NCBI GenBank assembly: GCA_021828185.1
Contig: JAKASI010000003.1
Span: forward strand, 124,001 to 188,000
Direction: 5' to 3'
DNA: 64,000 bases
Source of the DNA: an archaeon
Lineage (GTDB): Archaea; Thermoproteota; Nitrososphaeria; Nitrososphaerales; UBA183
This document shows positions 47,681 to 56,862 of the stretch, piece by piece. Position 1 is the first letter of the stretch. Every line of letters starts with the position of its first letter. The translations under genes and the position numbers were made by a program. The notes under the pieces are model-generated. The model saw nothing but the letters and a program-made list of their open reading frames with translations, was not told where the DNA came from and ran no database searches.

Positions 47681-49222
47681 ATGCAGAGCGCTTCGGTCGA
47701 TACCGGGCTCCTTGCCAGATTCGACGCGGAGGTACTCGCCAAGGTCCCCCACGTCGAGGAAGGAAGAGTGGTCCAGCCCACCCCCCTGGTCGACGTCACC
47801 GACGAGCTGATCGAGTGCGGGAAGGCGGAGTACGGGCTCGGCATCTCAAAAACAGGGGTCCGAGTCTTCGCGAAGTTCGATTCCAAGGTCGAGGGAGGGT
47901 CGGTCAAGGTGAGGCCGGCGGTAGCCATCGTCAGGGATGCGATAGCCACGGGGAGGCTCGTCAAGGGTCAGACTGTGTTCGAAGCGACTTCGGGGAACTT
48001 CGGCCTCGCGTTGGCCGGAATCGGGAGGTTGGGGCTCGACGTCGTCGCCCTAGTATCGAGGAGACTGCAGCAGGGAGTCATCGACCAGCTGCAGAGAGAC
48101 GGCGTCAAGCTCGTGAACCTCGACGTCGACGTCTGCCCGGCACCCGGACTGAAGGGAGCGGCGGACGCCCTGACGGCCAAGAGCGTTGCCGCGAGCGTAG
48201 GGCAGCAGCTGAAGCAGTTGGGGTTCGACGCCGTGCCCTTCGACGGGGTGAGGGAAGAGGCAGAAGGACTGCTGGCTAGACAGGACGCCATTGGGCTGGC
48301 GAAGCTGCTTGCACGAGCCTACGGAGGGTTCTGCCCGGAGCAGTACGACAACGACCGCAACGTGGAGGTGCACAGGACCGTCACCGGACCCGAGTTAGAA
48401 GAGCAGCTTAGGCAGGCGGGTTCTTCCCTCAGGGAGGCGGACTTCGTCTGCACCTTCGGGACGGGGGGGACGGCTCTCGGAGTCGGGAACTACATCTATT
48501 CGAAGCACGGCAGGAAGGGGGTCAGGGTCGTCTTCCCTCTCGCGGGGCAGGACGTCGCGGGGATCAGGACGAAGGAGAAGGCGATGGGACTGAAGTTCTA
48601 CGAGCCTGAGGCATACGTCGGAGAGCACGAAGTCGACTTCGAAGAGGCCAGCAGGGTCTTCGAGTTCTTCAACAGGAAGGGGTACGACATCGGCGAAAGC
48701 GGGGCGCTCGCTTTGTACGCCTGCATGGAGCTCGTCAACTATGGAGCAGGGAAGAACTTCGTCGTCATGGTCGCCGACGGAGCGTCGAAGTACATCTCGG
48801 AGGTCAAGGCGGTAGCCCGGAAAGGAAAGAGGGACCAGGTAAGGCTCGAAGAGGCCGCCTCCGTGATAGGGGAGTACGGCAGCGTCGTGTGGGCCCACAA
48901 TATGTTCGTCCCCAGGGAAGAGGGGGTCAGGGTCATCGCCTCTTCTCTCGGCTGCCCGGAGGATGCAATAAGGGTGGCCGACGTCAGGGACGTGCAGGCT
49001 GTGCTCAACGGCGGAGAGCCATCTGAGGAGTTCGAGCGCCTCCTTCCCGCCGACGACAGGCCCATGCTCATCGTCTGCCTGGGGGGGAACACCTCGTTGA
49101 TGCTGGCGAAGGTTCTGGAGAGGAAAGGGGTAGCCGCGGAAAGCCTGGTGGGGGGGATAACCGGACTCCCGGCCTCGAGGGGGAAGCAGCCCTTCGACCT
49201 CGTCCAGATGGCTCGGCCCTAG
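47681..49222 (+). CDS. Cysteine-synthase-like PLP enzyme fused to rhodanese domain
   Basis: 513 residues. The N-terminal part (about 1-370) is a fold-type II PLP enzyme: KVEGGSVKVRPA with the likely PLP Lys, EATSGNFGLALAGIG (the SGN loop) and TFGTGGTALGVGNY (phosphate loop). The C-terminal part (about 405-500) has a rhodanese-like layout: IRVADVRDVQAVLNGG, then PMLIVCLGGNTSLMLAKVL with Cys at the active-loop position. The fusion suggests sulfur transfer linked to cysteine or a related amino acid. Leaderless ATG at 28 bp from TTATATAAAC. Exact reaction unknown. Confidence 0.8.
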   Translation: MQSASVDTGLLARFDAEVLAKVPHVEEGRVVQPTPLVDVTDELIECGKAEYGLGISKTGVRVFAKFDSKVEGGSVKVRPAVAIVRDAIATGRLVKGQTVFEATSGNFGLALAGIGRLGLDVVALVSRRLQQGVIDQLQRDGVKLVNLDVDVCPAPGLKGAADALTAKSVAASVGQQLKQLGFDAVPFDGVREEAEGLLARQDAIGLAKLLARAYGGFCPEQYDNDRNVEVHRTVTGPELEEQLRQAGSSLREADFVCTFGTGGTALGVGNYIYSKHGRKGVRVVFPLAGQDVAGIRTKEKAMGLKFYEPEAYVGEHEVDFEEASRVFEFFNRKGYDIGESGALALYACMELVNYGAGKNFVVMVADGASKYISEVKAVARKGKRDQVRLEEAASVIGEYGSVVWAHNMFVPREEGVRVIASSLGCPEDAIRVADVRDVQAVLNGGEPSEEFERLLPADDRPMLIVCLGGNTSLMLAKVLERKGVAAESLVGGITGLPASRGKQPFDLVQMARP

Positions 49223-49223
49223 C

Positions 49224-49715
49224 TCACACCGGAGTGCCGCAGTTTCCGCAGTACTTCTCTCCCGAGATCATGCTGAAGCCGCACTTCCTGCAGTAGCCCG
49301 TGGCGGGAGTGGGGGGAGCCGCCTGCTGAGGATATGGGGGTACCCCTGCCTGAGGAGCGGCGAAGGGCGACTGGTACCTGACCAGGTTCTCGCGTATCAG
49401 GCCATACGCCCTCTCCGCCTCCGAGTTCGGCAGATCACTCAATGCTAGCGGCTCTCCGCCGAACCTGAGCGTGCACTTCACCACCGAACGGAGGATCCCC
49501 TTGTCCATTATCACGTTTGAGACGTCCCTGTAGTTGAAGTCTGTGTAGTCCCTCTTCAGCCCGAGGGCATGCGGGTGCCTGAGGATGATCCTCTTGTTCG
49601 TGATGACAACGGAATCTATGTTAATCTTGGGGTGATAGATCTTCTGCCTGATGTAGAGCTGGACCTGCTCGCTGGGCCCCATGATGCTCTTCAGGTCGTC
49701 AGGGAAAGACTGCAT
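49224..49715 (-). CDS. PH-like domain plus zinc-ribbon protein
   Basis: 163 residues. Residues about 10-110 form a bacterial-type PH fold (VVITNKRIILRHPHALGLKRDYTDF, partial; IPYRDV-like NYRDVSNVIMDKG). A Pro/Ala linker follows, then a ribbon GYCRKCGFSMISGEKYCGNCG. It may localise to membranes and bind through the ribbon, similar in design to the SPFH module proteins. Ends two bases from the convergent PLP-rhodanese gene. Confidence 0.75.
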   Translation of the reverse strand: MQSFPDDLKSIMGPSEQVQLYIRQKIYHPKINIDSVVITNKRIILRHPHALGLKRDYTDFNYRDVSNVIMDKGILRSVVKCTLRFGGEPLALSDLPNSEAERAYGLIRENLVRYQSPFAAPQAGVPPYPQQAAPPTPATGYCRKCGFSMISGEKYCGNCGTPV

Positions 49716-49719
49716 GGTG

Positions 49720-50235
49720 TCAACTCGGCGCGGACGTCTCCAACCCTGTGACAGTGGGCCTGAGATTCCCCGACGTGCTGATGGCGGTCATGTCCGCTGA
49801 TATGTCGAGGACGACAGCGGTGGTCTTGCCGGACGCGACCGTGAAGTGGAATGGGACTTTGATTTCGCCGCTGGGGACTGTGAGGGTCTCGTTGGTCCCG
49901 CTGACTGTCGCAACCGCGTTGGTGACTGAGAACCTAATCATGGTGTAGTTCCCTGCTGGGACGCTGTTCTTGCCAAGCATTCTGGTCACGTTGGTGAGCT
50001 CCAGGAGGTCGAACGTGGTCGAGTTCACTCTGTAAGAAGTACTAGAGTTACCGGACCCCTGGAGGGTCAGGTCTGTTATCGTTAGGTAGATGTGCGTGAC
50101 GCTCCCAGTAGAGGGCGCGTCCGTGACCCCTACCACGAGGTATCCGCTAGGGGACATTAGGAACAGTGCCGCGACGACCCCTAAAGCAACTACGACGACC
50201 ACAACTGCCGCTGCCATCGCAACCGACGCCTTCAA
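49720..50235 (-). CDS. DUF4382-type secreted/anchored protein
   Basis: 171 residues with an N-terminal hydrophobic helix (MAAAVVVVVVALGVVAALFL). A beta-rich domain follows, beginning GYLVVGVTDAPSTGSVTHIYLTITDL (partial), as in DUF4382. Many Ser, Thr and Asn sites suit surface glycosylation. TTG start lies 31 bp from TATAATATAA on the minus strand (about 50266). Role unknown; the gene at the window end has a similar beginning. Confidence 0.75.
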   Translation of the reverse strand: MKASVAMAAAVVVVVVALGVVAALFLMSPSGYLVVGVTDAPSTGSVTHIYLTITDLTLQGSGNSSTSYRVNSTTFDLLELTNVTRMLGKNSVPAGNYTMIRFSVTNAVATVSGTNETLTVPSGEIKVPFHFTVASGKTTAVVLDISADMTAISTSGNLRPTVTGLETSAPS

Positions 50236-50291
50236 GGCGCAGCCTCATACGGATTGGACGTTATATTATACAACGATTTTGAACGGGTCTT

Positions 50292-50310
50292 CGCGAGCCC
50301 CCTGCTCGCG
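50292..50310. terminator. Hairpin downstream of membrane-protein gene
   Basis: CGCGAGC, a five-base loop, GCTCGCG: a perfect 7-bp stem about 40 bases beyond the stop of the minus-strand gene at 50349. It could help termination. No long T run follows. Confidence 0.35.
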
Positions 50311-50348
50311 CTAGCCGGGCGAGAAAAGAAGAGAATGCCTGGGTGGGG

Positions 50349-50765
50349 CTACATCGGTCCGCGGTATTCCATGTATGTCGCCCGGAAGAGCATCAGCCCC
50401 ACTGCGTCGAGCAATGCGCTCCCTCCCGAGAAGCTGCCGCCGAACAGGTAGCCGATGACGATGAGGTCGCCGAGGATGGCCAGGCCCGAGAGGATCATTA
50501 TCCACTGGTCGGCCATCTTCTTGTTGGTCCTTCGGAACATCCAGAGGAGGAGGTAGATTACGGCCAGGATCACCGCTCCGGCGGAGTAGAAGGTTCCCGG
50601 GCCGTAGCCGTTCGCGAGTTCGAAGATACCTACGTATAGGAAGAGGATTACGTTGGCAACGAGCCAGAATGTGATGTCGTTGTATGGGGGCATCATCTTC
50701 TCCATGGAAGCCATCGCCCCCTGCACCACCCGGATGGGGAAAGGCTTGTGTTCAGAAGCGGTCAT
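50349..50765 (-). CDS. Four-helix membrane protein, unknown
   Basis: 138 residues with four hydrophobic segments (about 32-52, 60-78, 88-105, 112-128) and a cytosolic N-terminus with two Met-rich turns. No family recognised. Start ATG 50765; a TTAAATAAC-type TATA element lies upstream on the minus strand (about 50795). Confidence 0.65.
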   Translation of the reverse strand: MTASEHKPFPIRVVQGAMASMEKMMPPYNDITFWLVANVILFLYVGIFELANGYGPGTFYSAGAVILAVIYLLLWMFRRTNKKMADQWIMILSGLAILGDLIVIGYLFGGSFSGGSALLDAVGLMLFRATYMEYRGPM

Positions 50766-50838
50766 GTTTGCGGCGTCTGCTTCCGTGATTTGTTATTTAA
50801 GCCAGAGAAGAAACGGCGTCAGGCCCTGCGACTGATTG

Positions 50839-51348
50839 CTACCTTTGCTTGAGCCTGGGCCCTACGAGTACCCTCTTTGGCTTGGGGCCGAGTGAAAGCA
50901 CCGTCTTCTCGTAGTCCGACCAGCTCACCCCCAGCTTCTGGGCCACCATCATTTCGACCATTGTCGCGAATTCATGCTCGCTCCTGTAGGGTGCCTTGGG
51001 GTGGTCCCCTGGTTCCGCGTCGAACGGGTGAAGGTTCATCCTCCTCTCGGCCTCGAAGTTGACGTCGAAGGCGACCACCTCGTTGTCTGTGATGCCATGC
51101 ATCTTGCAGAGCTCGTACTCGATCATCTCGTGCAACGCCACCAGGAACACATACCGCTGGTCCTTCATCCTGCTTACCCTGATCTGGGCGGGTTTTCCCG
51201 GAATCCAGTCCCCGACGGTCTCATACCTCTGTTTCCTATGAGGGACCTGGGAGATGCTGAAGAGGGGCTTCGCGTCCTTCCGGGTGACGAGGCTCCGTGG
51301 CCGCAGGACCCCGCGGGATGCCCTGGGAAGGGAGTTCCCCGGACGCAT
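50839..51348 (-). CDS. Conserved protein with HEMIE motif, unknown
   Basis: About 169 residues from ATG 51348. The core reads QIRVSRMKDQRYVFLVALHEMIEYEL, then FEAERRMN and SEHEFATMVEMMVAQKLG. HExxE within a helix and a second His/Glu-rich helix suggest a metal site, possibly a peptidase-like fold. The frame is open upstream to 51576, but GGTTAACC (about 51443) as TATA makes the shorter form likelier. An even later start is possible. Confidence 0.55.
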   Translation of the reverse strand: MRPGNSLPRASRGVLRPRSLVTRKDAKPLFSISQVPHRKQRYETVGDWIPGKPAQIRVSRMKDQRYVFLVALHEMIEYELCKMHGITDNEVVAFDVNFEAERRMNLHPFDAEPGDHPKAPYRSEHEFATMVEMMVAQKLGVSWSDYEKTVLSLGPKPKRVLVGPRLKQR

Positions 51349-51638
51349 CGGGGCTCGGAAGCCTCTGGAAGACAAGGTGATGGGCCCGCCTCGCCGGGCC
51401 TCCCTAAGGGATAGGCTGTCAAATCGGCGCTCCTTTTTGGTTAACCAAAGTTCGCCAGCCCCCTCAACACCGTCTCTCAGGGCCGACATCGTTGAACGTC
51501 GATAAGGTCGACGGAAGCACTTCGCTGATTGACTAACGAGCCTAAGTAGGGGTCGCGCCAGGTTGTGAAAGGACAAGTCCCCCTTCGCTACTTCGATTGT
51601 GGAACCCGGGCATCTGAGCGCCCGCTGCAGCGCTTGAG

Positions 51639-52028
51639 CTAGGCTTTCCTGAATTCGAGCGCTGCGGAGTTGATGCAGTACCGCAGCCCTGTCGGCCGGG
51701 GTCCGTCGTCGAACACGTGCCCGAGGTGAACGCCGCAGTTCCCGCAGCTCACTTCCGTCCTTACCATGCCGAAGGTGCGGTCAGTGTCCTTTCTTATCGT
51801 GCCCTCGGACACCGGCTGAAAGAAGCTCGGCCACCCAGTCCCGGACTCGAACTTCGTGTCGGATGTGAAGAGCGGAGTCCCGCAGACGACGCATTCGTAG
51901 GTCCCCCTTTCGTGGTTGTCCCAGTACCTGCCGGTGAACGGGGCCTCGGTCCCCCTGTTGAAACAGACGTTCACCGATTCGCTGTTGAGCCTGGCCTTCA
52001 GCTTCTCTCTTTCTTCCTGCGTGAGCAT
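51639..52028 (-). CDS. msrB: Methionine-R-sulfoxide reductase MsrB
   Basis: 129 residues, full-length Msr[21 protein letters not shown] and [16 protein letters not shown] supply the four structural Zn cysteines, [10 protein letters not shown] the substrate pocket, and [11 protein letters not shown] the catalytic Cys. It repairs oxidised methionine with thioredoxin-type reductants. ATG 52028 lies about 30 bp from CTTATACCC (minus strand, about 52058), which may be shared with divergent trpB. Confidence 0.94.
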   Translation of the reverse strand: MLTQEEREKLKARLNSESVNVCFNRGTEAPFTGRYWDNHERGTYECVVCGTPLFTSDTKFESGTGWPSFFQPVSEGTIRKDTDRTFGMVRTEVSCGNCGVHLGHVFDDGPRPTGLRYCINSAALEFRKA

Positions 52029-52105
52029 TTGTGAATAGTTGTCTGTGCCTTGGGTATAAGATTTCGTCAGAGTTGGGTCCGGCCAAGTCGTTCGGCACAG
52101 GTCTT

Positions 52106-53434
52106 ATGTACGAATTAGCGGACGTGCGGGCGTTGGGCCCCGATCAGATCATCCTTACCCCTGACGAACTCCCGACGAAATGGTACAACATAGCCCCCGA
52201 AATCCCCGGCGGCCTGCCTCCTCCCAAGGAGCCCGGAGACGGCGAGTCGAGGATGGAAGCACTTCAGAGGAGACTGGTGAAGGAGTGCCTGAGACAGGAA
52301 GTATCGACATCTCGCTGGATCGACATCCCCTAGGAAGTGAGGCAGCTCTACATCCATGCCGGGAGGCCGCGCCCGTTGTATCGGGCGAAGAGGCTGGAAG
52401 AGAGGCTCGGGCTGACGAAGGTCAGGATCTACTACAAGCGGGAGGACCTGAGCCCGACCGGCTCGCATAAGGTCAACACCGCCGTCGCACAGGCATACTA
52501 TGCAGCCAAGGAGGGCAAGGAGGTACTGGTGACCGAGACCGGGGCAGGGCAGTGGGGGACGGCGCTCGCTTACGCAGCATCGCTCCTGGGCCTGAAGACG
52601 GTGGTCTTCTGGGTCAGAGCTGTTCTTGACTGGAAGACAGAAAGGAAGCTCCTAATGCAGATGTACGGCGCAAAGGTCTACGCGTCGCCCAGCGACCAGA
52701 CGGCTTTCGGCAGGGAGCTGCTCACCATCGACCCGAAACACCCCGGGTCCCTCGGAATCGCGGTGTCGGAAGGGCTGGAGTATACCGACCTCGGTGAGGA
52801 CAGGGTCTACTGCCTCGGCTCGGTCCTCAACCACGTGCTCATCCATCAGTCGGTCATCGGGCTCGAATCAATCAGGCAGTTCGAGAAGGTCGGGGATTCT
52901 CCCGACCTGGTCATAGGATGCCTTGGAGGAGGCTCCAACTTCGGTGGAATCGCCCTGCCGTTCCTGGGAGAAGTCCTGCAGGGGAGGAGAGAGTGCGAAT
53001 TCCTAGCCGCACAGTCGGAGGCGGCGCCAAACCTGCTGAAAGGCGAGTACAGATACGACTACGGGGACACGGCTGGGCACACTCCTCTGATGATGATGTA
53101 CACGCTCGGCCATGATACGTCCATGACTCCGATAAAGTCGGACGGGCTCCGCTATCATGCGGCAGCCCCGATAATCAGCGCCCTCAGGAGCAAGGGGTAC
53201 ATCAGGGCCGTAGCTTACCCCAGCGACGAGATTGCGGTCTTTGAAGCGGCGCAGGTGTTCCTGGAGACCGAGGGGTGGCTGATCGCCGGGGAGTCGGCCC
53301 ACGCGGTCAGGGCGGCCATCGATGAGGCGAAGAAGGCGGAAGCGGCCGGGGAGAAGAAGTGCATCCTTACAAACATCAGCGGGCATGGCTTCTTGGACCT
53401 CGACGCCTACAGGTCGAAAGTCAGCTTCGGCTGA
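52106..53434 (+). pseudogene. trpB: Tryptophan synthase beta chain (TrpB2 type), interrupted by in-frame TAG
   Basis: Without the stop this would be a normal 442-residue TrpB2: LGPDQIILTPDELPTKWYNI at the start, PTGSHKVNTAVAQAYYAAKEG with the PLP Lys, TETGAGQWGTALAYA, GSLGIAVSEGLEYT and CLGGGSNFGGIALPF. The frame is continuous from 52106 to 53434 except for TAG at 52331-52333 (codon 76), where the family has WIDIPEEV and here WIDIP-stop-EV. GAG to TAG is one base change. It is a nonsense mutation, a sequencing error or a read-through site. No canonical start close after the stop would keep the N-terminal domain intact. Typed as pseudogene only for the stop; the rest looks under selection. Confidence 0.8.
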
Positions 53435-53484
53435 CCAGCCCGGATAGTTTTAAGAGAACCCTCCGCAGCTGACATGCACAAGTT

Positions 53485-54387
53485 TTGGCCAAGTTCCCCA
53501 CATCGCAGCAGGGCTGGAAGGATCAGACAGGAGCCATAATGGCGGTCGAGCTCTCGAAGCTCTTCGTCGGGAAGGTCAACGTCCGCAGGAGCCCGGGGGA
53601 CGTCGGAGACCTCGTTGAATCGGTGAAAGAGAAGGGGATACTCGAGCCGGTCCTCGCCAGGCCCATTGGAGGTAGGTATGAGCTGGTCGTGGGGTCGAGG
53701 AGGTTCGAGGCCGCTAAGATAGCAGGGCTGAAGAAGATTCCCGCAGTCGTGAGACCCATGACTGACGAGGAGGCGATTATCGTCTCCCTGGTGGAGAACA
53801 TACAGAGGCGGGACATCGAGCCCGAAGAAGAGTATGACGCCATTGTCGCCCTCAGAAGAGCGAACCCTCGCGCCTACGGCTCGTCAGACCAGGTCGCCAA
53901 GGCGCTGGGCAAGTCTAGGCGTTATGTGGACGACAGGATTAGCGCCGTCGAGGCGGTCCGCAACATCAGGAAGGAGTCGGGGGCGGACATAGCGGTGAAG
54001 CATGCGCCCCTCCCCAGGGAGAGGAGCAAGGGGGTCCTCCCGGTCAAGCATGCGACTTTCCTGCACAGGGCTGAGGAGGCGCCTACGGTGCAAGAACTCC
54101 CGAAGAGGGAGAGGGCCACTCAGCTGAGGGAGCTGGCAGAAACGATAGCCCCGCTGCCCACCCCGGAGGCGGAGAGCGTCGTGAGCCACTTCGTCATGGC
54201 GCCCCAGCGGCCAGTGGAGGACATCAAGAAAGAGGTGTCGTATCTCCACGCCGTCAAGCTCGAGATTCTCCTGGACCCTCGGGTGGCCGATGGCCTGCGC
54301 CGGGCGGCTGAAGAGAGGAACACGACCATGGAGGCGGTCGCAACGCTCGCCATCCACTCCTGGCTGAGGCAGCAGAAGTACGCCTGA
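53485..54387 (+). CDS. ParB/Spo0J-like DNA-binding protein
   Basis: 300 residues. ParB nuclease/CTPase-like N-domain: VNVRRSPGDVGDLVESVKEKG, ILEPVLARPIGGRYELVVGSRRFEAAK (partial), VSLVENIQRRDIEPEEE (box II). An HTH follows (SDQVAKALGKSRRYVDDRISA), then a C-terminal strand-helix-helix (LEILLDPRVADGLRRAAEERN). It could take part in chromosome or plasmid partition or gene regulation; no parA is adjacent. TTG 53485 is 35 bp from GTTTTAAG (about 53450). ATG 53539 would begin at MAVELSKLFVGKVNV, closer to the family start. Confidence 0.8.
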   Translation: MAKFPTSQQGWKDQTGAIMAVELSKLFVGKVNVRRSPGDVGDLVESVKEKGILEPVLARPIGGRYELVVGSRRFEAAKIAGLKKIPAVVRPMTDEEAIIVSLVENIQRRDIEPEEEYDAIVALRRANPRAYGSSDQVAKALGKSRRYVDDRISAVEAVRNIRKESGADIAVKHAPLPRERSKGVLPVKHATFLHRAEEAPTVQELPKRERATQLRELAETIAPLPTPEAESVVSHFVMAPQRPVEDIKKEVSYLHAVKLEILLDPRVADGLRRAAEERNTTMEAVATLAIHSWLRQQKYA

Positions 54388-54445
54388 TGTCGGGTCAGTC
54401 CCGTTTCCTCCCTTAAATCAGACCGGATAGACCGCTGAGGCAGCT

Positions 54446-56383
54446 TTGCCGCGCACCGCGACCCTCCCCTACGGCTCCTGGAAGTCTCCGATCACGGCGA
54501 AGATGCTGGCCGAGGCGGCTTCCACCCCCAGCGAGATAACGGTCGACGGGGACGCCGTCTACTGGGTCGAGCTCCGACCCGAACAGGGGGGGAGGTACGG
54601 GCTCTGGAGACTCGATGGGAAGGCAGAGGAGCTCGTCAGGGAGCCATTCAACGTGAGGACCAGGGTCCATGAATACGGTGGAGGTTCGTATCTTGTCCAG
54701 GGCGGCACGGTCTATTTCTCGAACTTCAAGGACCAACTGGTCTACAGGCTCTCTCCCGGGAAGGGGCCCGTACCCATCAGCACACCCGGCCTGAGATATG
54801 CAGACTACGTGGCTGATGAGGGAAGGAATCGGCTGGTCGGCGTCTGCGAGGATCATACCGCAGGGGCAAAGCTTCCCGTCAACACGATAGCTGCCGTGGG
54901 CATGGAAGGAGCCCCCGCGCAGACCCTCGTGTCTGGGAACGACTTCTATTCCTCTCCCAGAATCGACCCCTCAGGGAGGAAACTGGCCTGGGTGACGTGG
55001 AACTTTCCGGAGATGCCTTGGGACGGGACGGAGCTCTGGACGGGGGAGTTCGCCAGCGACGGCTCGATAACAGGGAAGACGCTCATCGCCGGTGGCAGGG
55101 AGGAGTCGGTAATCAACCCGGAGTGGTCCCCGGACGGAGCCCTGCACTTCCTCTCGGACAGGAGCGGATTCTGGAACATATACAGATGGGAGGGGAGGCT
55201 CGAACGCCTCGCGGCGATGGACGCGGACATCGGGAGACCTCAGTGGGGATTCGGGATGTCATCCTACGCCTTTTATGGCGAGGGGAGGACGGTGTTCTCT
55301 TTCTGCAAGGAGGGGGCCTGGCGCCTAGGAGCCGTGGAGCCCTCGACGGGCCGGGTGAAGCAGCTCAAGACTCCCTATTCTCACATCAGCTCTCTGAGGT
55401 CTTCCGGGGGCTTCGTATACTTCGTCGGCGGGTCGGCGAGCGAGCCCCTGTCCGTAGTCCGGCTCCGGATGGCGGACATGAAGGTAGAAGTCCTCCGGAG
55501 ACCGAAGACCCCCTCCCTCAGCGGCTTCCTTTCGAAGCCAAGACATGTCGCGTTCGCCACGACCGGAGGGAGGAAGGCCTATGCCCTCCTTTACCTCCCT
55601 GCCAACAGGAGGTCCAGAGGACCGAGAGGGGAGAGACCCCCGCTCATCGTGCAGAGCCACGGAGGACCGACGTCGCAGGCGGGGACGTACCTGGACCTCG
55701 CAGTCCAGTACTGGACGTCCAGGGGCTTCGCGTTCCTCGACGTGAACTACGGCGGGAGCAGCGGCTACGGGAGAGAGTACAGGCGGAGGTTGAATGGCAA
55801 GTGGGGAATCGTGGACGTCGACGACTGCTGCAACGGGGCGAAGGCGATGACAAGGAGGGGCCTGGTCGACGGCAGAAGGCTGATCGTCAGGGGCGGGAGC
55901 GCGGGCGGTTACACCACCCTGTGCGCCCTGGCGTTCAGGAAGACGTTCAGGGCAGGGGCAAGCTACTTCGGGGTGAGCGACGCCGAAGCGCTCGCCAAGG
56001 ACACGCACAAGTTCGAGTCGAGATATCTCGACAGCATGATCGCGCCGTATCCTGCTGGAAAGGACGTCTATTACGAGCGGTCCCCCATCCACTTCGTCGA
56101 CAGGATCTCGAGCCCGGTGATCTTCTTCCAGGGCTTGGAGGATGTCATCGTCCCTCCCACCCAGGCCGAGCTGATGGTTGACTCGTTGAAGAAGAGAGGG
56201 ATTCCGGTGGCCTACCTCGCGTTCGAGGGGGAGCAACACGGATTCAGGAAAGCGAGCACAATCATTCGCGCCCGAGAAGCCGAACTGTACTTCTACTCCA
56301 GGGTCTTCGGGTTCCCCACCCCTGCAGATGAGCCGGCAGTGGAGATTTGGAACGTGGACTCCGAAAAGTCGTCAGTCAGCTAG
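54446..56383 (+). CDS. S9-family prolyl oligopeptidase/acylaminoacyl peptidase
   Basis: 645 residues. N-terminal seven-bladed propeller (about 20-370; for example DPSGRKLAWVTWNFPEMPWDG) and alpha/beta-hydrolase domain: nucleophile GGSAGGYTTLCAL, Asp in GLEDVIVPPTQAE and His in EGEQHGFRKA form the triad; HGGPTSQAG marks the oxyanion side. No signal peptide, so it degrades peptides in the cytosol. TTG 54446 is 33 bp after CCTTAAATC (about 54413). Confidence 0.92.
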   Translation: MPRTATLPYGSWKSPITAKMLAEAASTPSEITVDGDAVYWVELRPEQGGRYGLWRLDGKAEELVREPFNVRTRVHEYGGGSYLVQGGTVYFSNFKDQLVYRLSPGKGPVPISTPGLRYADYVADEGRNRLVGVCEDHTAGAKLPVNTIAAVGMEGAPAQTLVSGNDFYSSPRIDPSGRKLAWVTWNFPEMPWDGTELWTGEFASDGSITGKTLIAGGREESVINPEWSPDGALHFLSDRSGFWNIYRWEGRLERLAAMDADIGRPQWGFGMSSYAFYGEGRTVFSFCKEGAWRLGAVEPSTGRVKQLKTPYSHISSLRSSGGFVYFVGGSASEPLSVVRLRMADMKVEVLRRPKTPSLSGFLSKPRHVAFATTGGRKAYALLYLPANRRSRGPRGERPPLIVQSHGGPTSQAGTYLDLAVQYWTSRGFAFLDVNYGGSSGYGREYRRRLNGKWGIVDVDDCCNGAKAMTRRGLVDGRRLIVRGGSAGGYTTLCALAFRKTFRAGASYFGVSDAEALAKDTHKFESRYLDSMIAPYPAGKDVYYERSPIHFVDRISSPVIFFQGLEDVIVPPTQAELMVDSLKKRGIPVAYLAFEGEQHGFRKASTIIRAREAELYFYSRVFGFPTPADEPAVEIWNVDSEKSSVS

Positions 56384-56825
56384 CGGCTTCTGCGGCCTCG
56401 CTCCACTTGGCGGCGAGCTCGTCCCTCACCGGCTTGTAGACGCTTCTGAAGAAGTCCTCGGCCGACAGCAGGGTGTCCTTGTCAAAGCCTTTGACGTAAG
56501 CCAGGGCCTCTTTCCAGGCGGCCGCGTAGATCTTTCCGAACCTGGCCTTGACCCGCTTGTCGAACTCTTCCCTGGTCTGCACTCTACCGCCAATTGTGAA
56601 GAGCAGAACGCCGTCCTTCTCAGTCTTGAACGCCATGTCGTCCCCAAGAAAGTAGGTGTCTGACGCCCTCGGACCCTTCATGCCAGCACCTGACCCGGAG
56701 CCTGAGCCTCCCTTGAACCCCCTCTTCGCCGCGGCGATGAATATCGATCTGTTGAGGCCCCATGAACATGCAGACTCGAGCGGGAGGCCCAGGGTGTAGG
56801 CCCTGGCGGCTTGTAGGATGGACAT
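56376..56825 (-). CDS. Conserved archaeal protein, unknown
   Basis: 149 residues from ATG 56825. Helical, with SILQAARAYTLGLPLESACSWGLNRSIF (partial) at the N-terminus, a Gly/Ser linker, and a C-terminal half with DDMAFKTEKDGVLLFTIGG and RVKARFGKIYAAAWKEALAYV. ATAGATACATT (minus strand, about 56851) lies 26 bp upstream: leaderless. Eight bases overlap the S9 gene end. No function known to me. Confidence 0.65.
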   Translation of the reverse strand: MSILQAARAYTLGLPLESACSWGLNRSIFIAAAKRGFKGGSGSGSGAGMKGPRASDTYFLGDDMAFKTEKDGVLLFTIGGRVQTREEFDKRVKARFGKIYAAAWKEALAYVKGFDKDTLLSAEDFFRSVYKPVRDELAAKWSEAAEAAS

Positions 56826-56862
56826 CGCTTGGAACCGACCCACGGCCAATGTATCTATGGCC

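Noticed and set aside
51590..51650. tRNA-like stretch on the minus strand (TAGCTCA box and GGGTTCC)
   Set aside because: The anticodon stem leaves a six-base loop, the T-stem has no partner and the T-loop has C at the purine position; the region overlaps the msrB stop codon. Probably chance.
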